Source: Ficedula albicollis (lineage: Eukaryota; Chordata; Aves; Passeriformes; Muscicapidae). From it: 64,000 bases of DNA. A program made the position numbers and the translations under genes. Below are positions 29,501-41,800 of the stretch, in pieces; the stretch's first letter is position 1; the number at the start of each line of letters is the position of its first letter. Where the stretch lies: NCBI RefSeq assembly GCF_000247815.1, contig NC_021684.1:7998650-8062649 (forward strand), in the 5' to 3' direction. The notes below the pieces were generated by a model. That model had not been told where the DNA came from. It did not search any database and was given only the letters and a program-made list of their open reading frames with translations.

Positions 29501-32500
29501 GCACTAAATATATGCAGACCTATAAAATGCACTCCCTATATGTAAACTTATCTCTTACAAGCAAACTTCTTTGGGATAAATTGCAACGTTTAAAAACAAT
29601 TTTCAAAAATATAGGTTTTATTAAGAAAGCAGGAGCCTAAAAGAAAATAAGAATTAACATAAGAATGTCATTAGGGTCAGGGTTTGGCTGTCCCACCCCA
29701 TAATTTGTTGTTATTCAATATCCCAATGATTATTAAATTAATCTGTTATTTAAATAGCATTCAAAAACAAGTCAACCCACATTTTCTAAGCACTGTCAAC
29801 AAGACAGAAAAACTGAAATTTTTTGAAAAATCTGAAATGGTTTCATATTTTCCAGCAAGCTATTCCCTTTTACAGCAAAAAAACATAAAAAACAAACAAA
29901 CCCCATTGCTTCTGAAAATTGATATCATAGACTGTTCTATCACAGCCTCAATGTTGAAAGCAATTAATTGCAAAGAGAAATATGTATTTTTTTTATCAGT
30001 CTCAACTGGCACTCTTTTGTGGAGTCAGAGCTACACTAATGACATGTGCTTGGTATGGGCTTTAAAGGTGTTGTGCTGCTCAGGGCTGGCACTCTTTCGT
30101 GGAGTCAGAGCTACACTTATGACATGTGCTTGGTATGGGCTTTAAAGGTGTTGTGCTGCTCAGGGATGAGTTTTTGATTAGACATCAAGCTTATAGTTTT
30201 AGACTATATAAACATCTCAGTGCTGCTTGTGGTTTTGTGAAGTATTGCCCCAATATTTTAGCCAATTTTAAATATAAGTGTGTTAAGCAAGGTTCTTCAG
30301 CAATGCTCACTGGGTACCTCACCAGTTCTTGCCTTCTGGGGATCTCATCACAACAAATTTTAGTTGCACTAAAAGTGTCTAGGAGAAGCATCCTTAGAAT
30401 GTCAAAGTTGTTATAAATTAGAAAGGATGATGACTGTTAAGATATTTGATCATAAAATGTTTGCTAGTCTTTTTAGTATATCCTCCCATCACTTTGAAGA
30501 AAAAAATGTTTTTGTCTAATTGCAAATCTCATTTATGCATGAAAATTCAAATGTTTTGATTAAACTTCATTCAGGAAAATACCATTAATTTCAGCTATAA
30601 CTGCTATGAAGGTGAGTATGGCAATTAAGGCATCTATTTATACTTTAGGCATATATGTTAAAATTTCTAAATTGCAAGGAGACAGCTGAGTGTATAGTTG
30701 CCAAACTTGTGTGTTCACTGTAAAAACTGTGGGCATAAAGATTAGGCAGTAGTTGCACAGTCAAATGCTTAAAAATTTGCCCTTTTAACCTCTCCTGTTC
30801 ATGTGTGATGACATATTGGACTTGGATGAAGATCAAAAATCTGGCCTTAGTTCCAAAAAAATCCCCCTTCTCTTTTAATTGTAGCACTCATGGGTCTGCA
30901 AGGTCAATACCAAAACCCCAAAGAAACTGTTTTGTTTCCAGTTGATCCTTTGTTCACAATCTTAAGACACAAAGAGGAAAGTAAATATAAGAAAGCCATA
31001 TTGTCACTAGGGAGGCAAGGAAGTGTTTAGGTACAATCATCCTAACCCTGGGAAAGATTTATGCGTGTTTTATTTATGCCAGATATGAAAGATTAATGTG
31101 TTTACTTTACTTTGTTGGGCATCACATATAAATTGCCTGTTAAAATGTATAGGAGCTACTTATTTGAATAAACACAGTCCCATGTATCACTTATTGGTCC
31201 CAATAGAATGTTAGTAAGCAGACCTTTAGTTAACAAGGAAAATCATCAATAAACCAAATTGCTTCTCTTGCCTTCTCATAGAATGGGCATTGAATGCTGT
31301 TTATTGTCAATAAAAGAGGTAAATGGCAATGGAAGTGTAGTTCAGGAAGACATTGAACCCTTCACGTGGATTTATAATGGCAAATTTCAGACTCTTCCAC
31401 TAAATGCACAGATTTGGCAGTAACAGATAAATAACAACACAAATTAGATGCAGACTGCTCAGGGCATGAGTGTATTAGTGTCAGGAGCAGTGCAATCTGC
31501 AGAAGTTAAAATGGTAATGGTTTTTAAAACCCACTTAATCTCGAGACATACCACCATTTGCTGAAATATTTCCGCATTTCTTCCTCAGTAGAAGCTTGCC
31601 AAACTGCTGTACTTGATCATGTTTAAAATGTGAAGATAAATACACAGTTCAATTTCCCATGAAATAAATAATAATTTGCCTTTTCAGATGTAGTTAGTTT
31701 ACTTCTAAACAAACCAGCTTGCCACATAAACCAGCCAAGCATCAGGGGCCAATTCCTTCTCTTTCGGAGCTCAAGCGATGTGTGTCAGAACGTCCCTGTG
31801 TCTGTCCTGGAGCTTTAGGGTAGCAGTTATAGTCAGTCTTCTAAAAGACATTTTGGATTGTACTATTTTTTATTCCATTGACCCGTTATGATCCTGAGGG
31901 AAATGCTGTCTCTGTTTCCCCACCCTTTGCTCAGTTTGTTTTTGCTCTGTTGCTTTTCCAGCAGCTGTGCCCGGTACCCACAGGACGATGTGCACGGGAA
32001 TGGGTTTGACAAAACCATGGGTTTTGTGCCCATCTTGGGTCACAGGTGTGCTGCAGTCTGCACAGGACTGGTCTTTACAGACCTTAATTTCTGAGAGATT
32101 ACTTAGATGTGCATGGAGCTAAAGGAATATTTTCAAGGGAGATTAATTTTGCGTGCCTCAGTGGTTCATTGGTGAAGTCTCAAGGATCGCAATCTAAGCA
32201 TATGGAATTATCTTGCATCTCTCTTTTGAAAAGCAGATCTTCCAGACTTGCAGAATACTTATGGCTGTTAAAAAGTCTTTAAATTTGAGGCAACAGCAGC
32301 ATTTTAAGAAACTTATTTTAGCCAAAACCCCAAAACTCTAGAAGATCCAAAAATATTTTTTCCTTGTTCTTTCCTAGTAAAAAGTATCAAATTATGCAAT
32401 TTAAACTGCTAGAATTGTTTATTAAAGGTCTTTATACTTAGCTTAAAATGTTATATTGTGTGTTACCCACACTTCTCCACTTGCAGGCTGAGTAACTTTC

Positions 32501-32787
32501 TCTTCACTTCAAAGGCACCAGTGATTATAATGTTTGACATGCAGGTGTAATTTAAAGTCACTGTATGGGCAATTTAACTCTACCCTTTGATAATGTATAT
32601 TTTGAATGTCCAGTTCAGGAAACACTGTAAATTACTATTTTCATTTAAGAAAAAAGGTATATAAAATAATAGGGCAAGACATATCTAAGTTACAGGCAGG
32701 TCTGTGCCTGCCACTCATCAGTTTAACAATCCCTTGGGCAGTTTTCAAGGCTGGAGAATTTCTGTTTGCTTGGAGAATTTGGGTTTT

Positions 32788-32824
<37 letters not shown>

Positions 32825-35800
32825 CAACCCTTTTTTTTTGGGTTTTTCTTTTTTTTTTTTTTTTCTTTTTTTTTTGTTTCAGACCTTTTTTAGTATGCTT
32901 CTGGAGCATTTTAGTTTTCAATACACTGTCTCCCTCTGTAAGCACCATAAAATCTTGGAATTTTAGCAAAAATGCAATTTAGCTATCAGTTTTTTCTCAC
33001 CAGTAGGACAAGATGTGCACTTTCTCTTAACTCCCCACTTCCAATAAAACGTCTGCAGGGGAATGTGATGATCTGCACCCATTCACTCTTCGTAGTTCAA
33101 ATCAGTACTCCATTAAAATACAAATCATAATCTACTTAATAGTTAGCCTAATTTTACATTTTGAACAAGCATTAATAAATATTAATGAAATGATAGGTAG
33201 TAGCTGATGCAATGAAAGGATGCTTTGTAATGACAAGGGATTAAAAAGTTTTATGTATGCCATAATATATAGAGCTGAGTAGTAATATATATTATTTTTA
33301 TTAACAATGGCTTGAGATAGGCAAAATGATTGAAATTGAGAAATGTTGCAATGAATTCTTAAAGCTGGGCACACTTGTGAAGAATTGCTAACACTAGAAC
33401 ATTAATTTTAGCTTGTAACATATTCATATTATAGACAATGCAAACAATGCAAACGTGACTTAGACATTGTTACACAGAGCACTTTCCTTTCTGAAGGGTT
33501 TGGGATCGTTTAATGGATATTTAAAAATCTTAAACTTAGAGAAACAAAGCGAATCTTAAGATTTGAGAGCCATGCAAGGAACATTTGTATATTATGTAAA
33601 ACAATACAGAGTTTTAGCTGGGTATGGAAAAGGTGGCATGTAATGTGCTTAAATCTTTCGGATGTGGCCTTCTCAATCATTGCTAAAGCTTATGGTTACA
33701 GAAATAAATTAACATCCTTGCTAAGCACACTGTGGGCACATCCACTGAGCAGTTTAGCTCCAGGATTTATTAGTCTTTTAATGTGAATCTCCTGGTCACT
33801 GCTTTTCATGCTTCAGTTTTTGCTGTGCTGCTCCTTGCTAGAGTCATATTGGAGATGAGACTTGACCTAAAGTTGTGGAAAAGACTAGTTACCAATTCTT
33901 GCAATTCAAAAGTTACTTTTACAATGTCATATGATATCTGTGAGCCTTCCTAAACCAGAATTTATCAACTTGCTTTTTAATCTTAAAGCTATGTTTAGAA
34001 CCTAGCTTAGAAATCATATAGTATTTTAAAAAACACAATCTGAGATGTCTGTCAATACAAACCACAACTACTTGTGTAGAGCTAAAGAACTCTGCTATAA
34101 ACACACATTTGCTAACATGCTGTAGTGGAACTGCATTTTTCAGCCTGGATATCTTCTCTGACCTCTCTGTTGTGGTCCTGTTAACCAGGTGTCAAATAAA
34201 AAGTCTTTAGGAGACCTCTGATATGATTTGCTCCATTGCTGGTTACTCTGTCTCCTCTGTTGGTCACTGTGAGACAGAACAGGTACCCACCCTTCTCGTG
34301 GAGACCCATGAATGTCACACTCAGCCTGGGCTTTTTCAGGGGTATGAATGCTGGCAAATATTAAAAGTTTGTGGGATTTTTGGTCTTGATTTCTTTGAAA
34401 AAAATTTCCAGTTCATTTTAAACCTGGAGGTCTGAAACTCTGCGTTATAACTCATATGGAAGGGTGGCTGCACTAGAAAGGTTACAAGCAGTCCAATGCC
34501 TATTGCACTAAGGATCTCCTGTCACCCTAAAGGCTCTACACTAAGTTTTTGGATGTTTGCAGCATTCCTAACATGCAGTTGGTCAAGTATTCTTGTCTGA
34601 GCATCAGTTATTTGAGAAAGAATCTCCTCCTGGTGGGGAGTGAGTGAGGATGGGCAGTTCTGGGGGATTCTGGCTGAAGCAGAGGAGTTTCCAGCCATGG
34701 CCCAGCTCTGTGGGGCTCTGAGCATTCAACAGGCACAGAACAGTGAGGATGACACTGCTCACCTAAATCCTCAGTGCTAAACTTTGCTGCAGTCTGTACT
34801 ACAGTCAGTCAGGCTGTATGTGGTGGCAGTATTTTGCTAGCATGAGGTCAGGATCCAATTACAAGCCTGAGGCTGGGAGTTTATCTGCATCTTTTCATGT
34901 CAGAGAACCATTAGCTGTGAGAGAATCATTTATATACTGCTTCAGCTCTCAGAAATGTTGTTATTGGCATATATGTTATTTTTATGAATTGCATTAGCTA
35001 TTCCATTCTCTATCATCATTTATTTGGAAAAAAAAAAAAAAACACAAAAAATCCCAAAAAACAAGTAGCGCAACTTGATTGTGATATAAACATTTCATTC
35101 ATTCATTGCAAAAATGTGATAAGTGAGAGAGAGGTGGGTTAGAAATGTGGCCAGCAGCCTGGAAAACACATGATAGGAGTTGGGAAACAGCAAAGTGGCT
35201 ATCTGCACTTCAGTTGAATGCTTAAAGATTGTTCCAGACCATTAGGGTTGAAGGTTTGCAACCAACAGTTATGTGAGTAACACATATTTGAGTGCAGTGT
35301 GCACAATATTTTCCATTTACTCTGCCCTCATGCTGGTTTTTTTTTTTCTTTCTCTACAAACTAGGAAAGATCACATATGACAGATGTGAATCTGCCCTCA
35401 TGCTGGTTTTTTTTTTCTTTCTCTAAAAACTAGGAAAGATCACATATGACAGATGTGAAATGTAATCCCAAAGTTAGAACTCATCTTAATCCAAAATACT
35501 CCAAGTTCATTAATGGAGGTTTGCAGGCAAAAGATGCACTGAAACACCCAGAGAGAAAAGGCTGAGTTTACAGTGATGCTCAAGAGACAGAGTGGCCACT
35601 GAGGGCTAAGTTGAGCTCCATGGAAATTCAGACACTTCCTCACATCTTTATGCATTTGTTTAGGTTGCCAATGTGAAAATAATGTCCTATGTTTATTTCA
35701 GTTCAAACTACTCACAGTGAAATTCTTCCATGCTTTGCAGGATTTCTCTGCCTGAGCAACACAAGTGGGATTTAAAGGATCTTTTCTGTTGTCACATAAA

Positions 35801-38800
35801 AATGATTGATATGATTATGTATGTGCAGGAGTGACATTTGGCAACACAGTACTCTGCTATTCTACTCATAATCTGATTTTAAGTCCCACAGTCATCACTG
35901 TGACAGTAAAATATATAATAGTGTTCCAGTGATCATTAAGGAAACAAATGGAAAACACATACATGGATATTTTTTTTGCCCTTAAATCAGGCTGCTAAAC
36001 CTCCTGAGCATGGAATTAAAAGTGAATCTGAACAGTGATTAAAATATTGATATGACTAAAATCCTAAGCCATGTGTTTGTCATGACTACATATTCTACTG
36101 CAGAGTGTCTGTTGTCGTAAGCACAGATGTAACAGCAGGGGATTTTTGTAAAATTAAAAGAGAATACTGATAGTAAAATTCAGCATATGGATCAGCAATT
36201 ATTACTTATGGACAAGGGTTTTTTAAAGCTAAGTACAATAATGAAGTATTTCTGTGAGAAAACAAGAAATTGTTTTTAACAGGAGACACACAGCATTGTT
36301 TGAAAACAAGTTGTATTGCTTTTAGTGTTGTTTCTGTGTTCAAATCCTCTCCAAATTACAAAGAAATATCTCCCACTCTTCATTTTAATGGGAAGATATT
36401 CTCTCTAAATGTCCTGGTCCCACAAGCATAGTTTTATCCTGTGTCTTCTGAGTTCCATGCTGTTTGACATTATTCTGTTCCCTCTAACATTTTTCGCCCT
36501 TTGCAGCTGTTTGAAAAAAATAGGGAGCCATGGATCTGAAAATCAGAGATTTCTGAATGCTCTCAGGAGGTTTCCCTGCCATTCTTTGTTGCTGAAACAA
36601 GTCTTGTAGCAGTGTCAGTAGCCACCAGCTAATGGCAGCAGGGCTGCAGGCCAGGAGAAGGAAAATAGTTCAGTGCAAATGACCAAGGAGTGGTGGTGTT
36701 CAGGATCCTGAGTCTGAACAACCCATTATCACTGTGCCCTCTCTTACAGCTGCCTGGCCCACCCACATACAAAATATTCTCTGTTGAACCAGTTTCCTTA
36801 AGATTGACTGTGCTGGGGCTGTGGAAGTGGCTGCTTATTAGTAGGGAAACCTCACATCTGTGTTCAGTTTATATCCTGTCCAAAATTTAACACCAGTGGA
36901 CAAGGAAATGGATGACCTCTCCTGCATGGAAATACAGAAATAAGCTGCTCAACTGTAGTATTGATTTCCATTAACAGCAGATGCTGTAGTCAAATAGTGG
37001 AGAGTAAACAATTTAAAGGTTAGGTTTGCTTAGCAGGATGAGACACATCTCTGGCATGTCTGAAATAGAATTACCTTAGCTTTGCCTGTTATTGATCCGG
37101 CTATGCTAGGAAAGGAAAGGTGAAGCCAGAAGCATTTCAGAGACAAGATGTTAAGCCTACAACCCACAGATTCTGTACCATGTGATTGAGGTATTTGTAG
37201 TGAAGCAATGACCTGCATTAAAAAGGGAAATCAGACTTAGAGAGGTGTGTGATCTTCAAGTTGGCCAGTGAGTTGGACTTGGTCAGGAGATACAGCAACC
37301 AGGAAGAAAAAAGGGCACATCTCTGCCTTGGTGCTGCTGTGCCTCCATCAACATGGGAAATGCTCCAAAATCTCTAAGGAGACAGACTGCAGAGACCCCA
37401 TGGCAAAGCCACCTCCTGCAGCAGTGAATAACCTGATTTCCTATCCTTTCCCCAGAGCACTGCTTGTCCTCTCATCCCTGACCTTCCCTCCATCTTGGAA
37501 CATCTTCCTTCTTTTCCAGAGAGGTTTATCCCAGCTCCCTCACTAACACTTTGCCACCCCAGAGATTCAGGGACAGAAAGATGGAAGAAAGAGAAAGAAG
37601 CACAGTGTGGAGAGAAGGCAGTGCTGCAAGCTGACAAGGGTAGTATCAGCTATCAGCTCAGTCCCTGCTCCTGTACTGCATATATTCTAATTATCTCTCT
37701 TTACAGAAGAAAGCGATTCTTATAATATGAAAAATAAGTGGCATTTTGGGAATTAGGTTGGGGGTTTTGATTTGTCTGGGTTTTTTTTAAACATAGTCTG
37801 GGGAAGAAATTATTATAAAAATAGAATATATATTATAACTCTTTAAAGACTTTTACATATACAAATAAAAGGGAGAGATTCCAATTTAAATTCAAACAAA
37901 AAAAACCAACAAACCAAAAAAACTCCAACAAATCAGATTTGAATGTAGTGGACTGGCTCTCTAAGAACACATTAGCATAGTTATCATGTTTCTTAGCACT
38001 TAGCATCTTTATCATGTTTAGTTACTTACCAAAAAAACTCCAACAAATCAGATTTGAATGTAGTGGACTGGCTCTCTAAGAACACATTAGCATAGTTATC
38101 ATGTTTCTTAGCACTTAGCATCTTTATCATGTTTAGTTACTTACCACACTTAGCATAGTTACGTTTCCCCCTGTTCAGGATGCATTTCTCTGCGGGATCA
38201 CTGTCCATCCCTTAGGGAGAAGGACCCTCCTGCAGGGGATGACTCAGACCCCCAAAGCCAAGCTCCTGCCCTGAATTATCCTGGAAGTCTGTGTCTCTGC
38301 ATGTCCAGAGTTGGAGGTGCTCGCCCTTCTAAAGCAGGAGCCTGAGTTCCTGTGCTGAAAGGCAGCAGGTGTGATTGTTTGCACTATAGTGCTGGTGTGA
38401 TGCTTTCCAAGTTACAGGCTGTCTAAAGGAGTTAGAAAGAACTGATTTTCTGTGGGAAGAGTCATTTAGCCACCAGACACTCATTCAAAGTGTGCTTTCT
38501 TATCATGCATAACTACCAAATATAATTATGGACACAGCAGTACTTGAAGTCCAAATCTCTTTCTTTTTAGTTGTACAATGAAAAATTAATTTTCAAGGAG
38601 CAGATTAATATTTTTCATTTTTCACTTCCAATTAAAACATGAAGCTGTTTTGTTTCCAAATCAATTTGCATTTTATTTGTGCACATTTTCATATGGGCCA
38701 AACCCAAAAGAGGTTAAAAAGAAACCAATACTGTGTGTGCAACCTGACAAAATTGTCATATAACACTGACTCAAAATACAGAGTTCCTTGCAGACTTACT

Positions 38801-41800
38801 CTCTGTTTTTATTTTTTCTTCATTAACAAAATAGTTTGGCATAACTAGATTTTCTTCCTCCTTCTCTGTCTACCCCTTTCAAGTATTAGATTTCTTCCTT
38901 CCTCACCTTCCCCACAAAGTCAAGAAACAGTTTGTTTTCAGGTCTGTTTCAAGCCTCTGAACCTGCACATCAAATAAACCAAGCTAGTTCCTCAGTGGAT
39001 GAAAGATGGAGGAGAAATTATTAATAAGCTTCTTATTGACTCAATGTAGCTTTAACAGGAACCCCAGCAGTTTATTCTGTTTTATATTTGGAGATATATG
39101 CAAGACTATTCCTGTGCTGCCCCTAACGAATGATGGTGATGATACTGCAGTAAAGGAAAAGGATTCAAATCAAAAGTTTTACACTGCTTAAAACTAAAAG
39201 AGCTTTATCCTTTAAATGTGAAACATTCTCCATAGTAATAAGGCAGTTAAATGTAGACTTTCTTTTGATTGTTAAAGCAGCAATAAAGTTCAGCCAAATC
39301 CCCTACTCATTCCTGGAGAGTTGGTTTCCATATTACCAGGGACACAAATGCCAGCTTAAGCCAGCAGGTGTTCAGAACTGGTTATTGTAAGAGAAACTTT
39401 AGAGACTCACAGTGGATCTCACAAAAAGATAATACCATTCTCCCTACTTTGTCAGTAAGTTTATTTCCCACTGCAGCCATGGAAGCTGTTTGCTGGAGGT
39501 TTTTCTCTCTTGCAACAGAGCCTTGGCGTACACAGTGAAGTATTTTGGTGGAATGTCTCAGTCTCTGAAAGGCTTTGGTCTGACTGTGTTCATGCACCTT
39601 TTGTTTTCTCTGAATATTTGGTTCCTGAGACTTACTGGCATGAATGTCCAAAATGAATTTGAAAGATGCATATGCATGTCACCATGGGAACTGAAGGCTG
39701 ATCTCAAGCAGCAGAGCTGCTGCTGGGATGATTGTGTGCTTTATCCACTTTGGGCACGGAAGCAGTGCCATGAGAATTATCTGAATAGTCACACAGCAAC
39801 TGTGGTGGTTACAGCTGGCACAAACTTCTTTGCCACTGATCTGGTGAGGGTAAGAATATCTCATGACTCTGAAATGATCCTAAATTACTGCGGCTGAAAG
39901 AAGTTTATTTTATTTGTGCAAACTATTAATAGAATAGAAAACTAAAATGGACATTTTGCCCTTATTTATTTGCTCAGCTCAATCTCGGTCTTGAATCCTC
40001 TATTTTCACTTGTTGGTATGTTTTACAACTCCATTTCCAGATTATGTTTGAGAATTGTGTAAGGGGAAATAGCCATATGCTGCTTGATAGAAGAAAATGT
40101 TTTCTTTTAAAATTACATTTAGTGCAAGGATGAGAAGCCAAATGCTTCACTTTTCAAGATATTAGTTAAGTTGTCATTGTGCACTAAGGAAAAAAAATGC
40201 TGCAATGAGCCAAAAGTTTCACTGTTTCATGGTTCTTTATAGCAGTCCCATGCTCTGTGGCAGCCGCCACAAGCTTGGACACTTCACAAACTTCTGTACT
40301 AGTTAGAGAGACTGTAGGTCTGTAAGAATATTCACTGTTTGGTAAACAGAGTCAGTGTCATTACCTGCCATTACACCTACAGTATAATTCCTAAGATAGC
40401 AAAGAAGGCTTTTACTTAACTAATATATTGCTTTTTGAATGCCTTTAATTCATATTTTCCATCAATCAGTGCAGGTACTGCATTCCCCAGATTGATGAAA
40501 TCAAGAATTATGAAAGCTTGCAGTAATAAAGCAATACAGAAAATTTTGCTGGGCTTTGTAGATTAGCTGTGTAGTAATTTATTCAGCATCATCTGTTCTG
40601 TAGTTGAAGCATTCTTCTGGATTAAGTGCTTTCATCCCAGCTAGGTGAAGTGATAGGAATTTTTCTTTCCCCCTCTCTCTAGTTTGAGGAAGGAACAGCT
40701 TTATACTGTACAGCCCTTAGGGCACCTCAAAGTGGGTGAAAGAAGAAACAGAATGGGAAATTGCCCAGCTTTCATGAACTGGCACCTTTAAACCTGGCTG
40801 TGGGTTTAAACATGCTTTCCACAGGCTGCAGTCTTCACCTGGGGGTCACAAAAGGGCTTGAAGTTGGGCACACCACAGGTAAAACAGAAGAGTAATTACT
40901 CCCTTCTCAGCAAAAAGAAGTTAATCATTTAGCATCCAAGTAATTGTTAAAGCACTTTATGACCATCAGGTTCTTTTCTGAGCTAGCTTTAAAGATACAA
41001 TGAATATTTTTCAGACTGCACAAAATGCAAATTGTGCCAATTTCTGGCAATAAAAGTAATGTTTTTCTGTCCTTTACTGTTTGATTTATTCGGAGCTGTT
41101 TTGAGAAATTCATGCAATACAATTTTGGTACTATTGCCTGCTAAAGATTTTCCCTCCTTTCCTTTTATTGGCCTCATTTCTCCCACACACAAATCCACAA
41201 AGCCACAGATGCTCCATTACAATGATGTCAGTCTTGCTACATGCTCCAGCTGTTTGGTAGGTACATTTATAAAGTTCAGCCTTTTACATTATGCCATAAA
41301 TGTATATTTCATGTATAAACATAAAGTTAACATATTGCAGATCACTCTAAGTGTAATTTTAATGGAGGTTCAGTAAGTTTAAAAAATACTGCAAAGCATT
41401 TAATCTTTCCGTTGGCAACATTTTTATAGTAAGTTTTCCAAATTTTTTTTCTTAGGCTAGGTTTAAATATTCCCTGCCCTCTCTGCTATTTCATCTTCTG
41501 TGATCTTTGGAAAAAGCAGGGAGTTATTATAGTAAGACAATATGTATTTTAAAGAAAGATGTCTGAGGAAAAATATGTTTCTCTCCACATCTTCTTGGTA
41601 CTCAAACCTTCACTTAGCATTCTGTACATTTACCAGCAAACCACGCTGCAAAACACCTAATTCTTGGAATTGCCAGATTTCAGTGATATTCAATATGGCC
41701 AATATGCTGCTGATAGGATATATAAATTCTAACAGATTGTTTTAAAATTTCACGAAGAATTTGGTCTGAGCCTTAAAGACATTCTTTGTGTCCTGAGTTT

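Noticed and set aside
29684..30145. 153-codon plus-strand frame
   Set aside because: Its length is inflated because it runs into the 80-bp tandem duplication. Composition is that of random AT-rich DNA and no motif is seen.
32606..32982. Several overlapping frames of poly-phenylalanine or poly-lysine
   Set aside because: They are translations of the T-rich tract in different frames.
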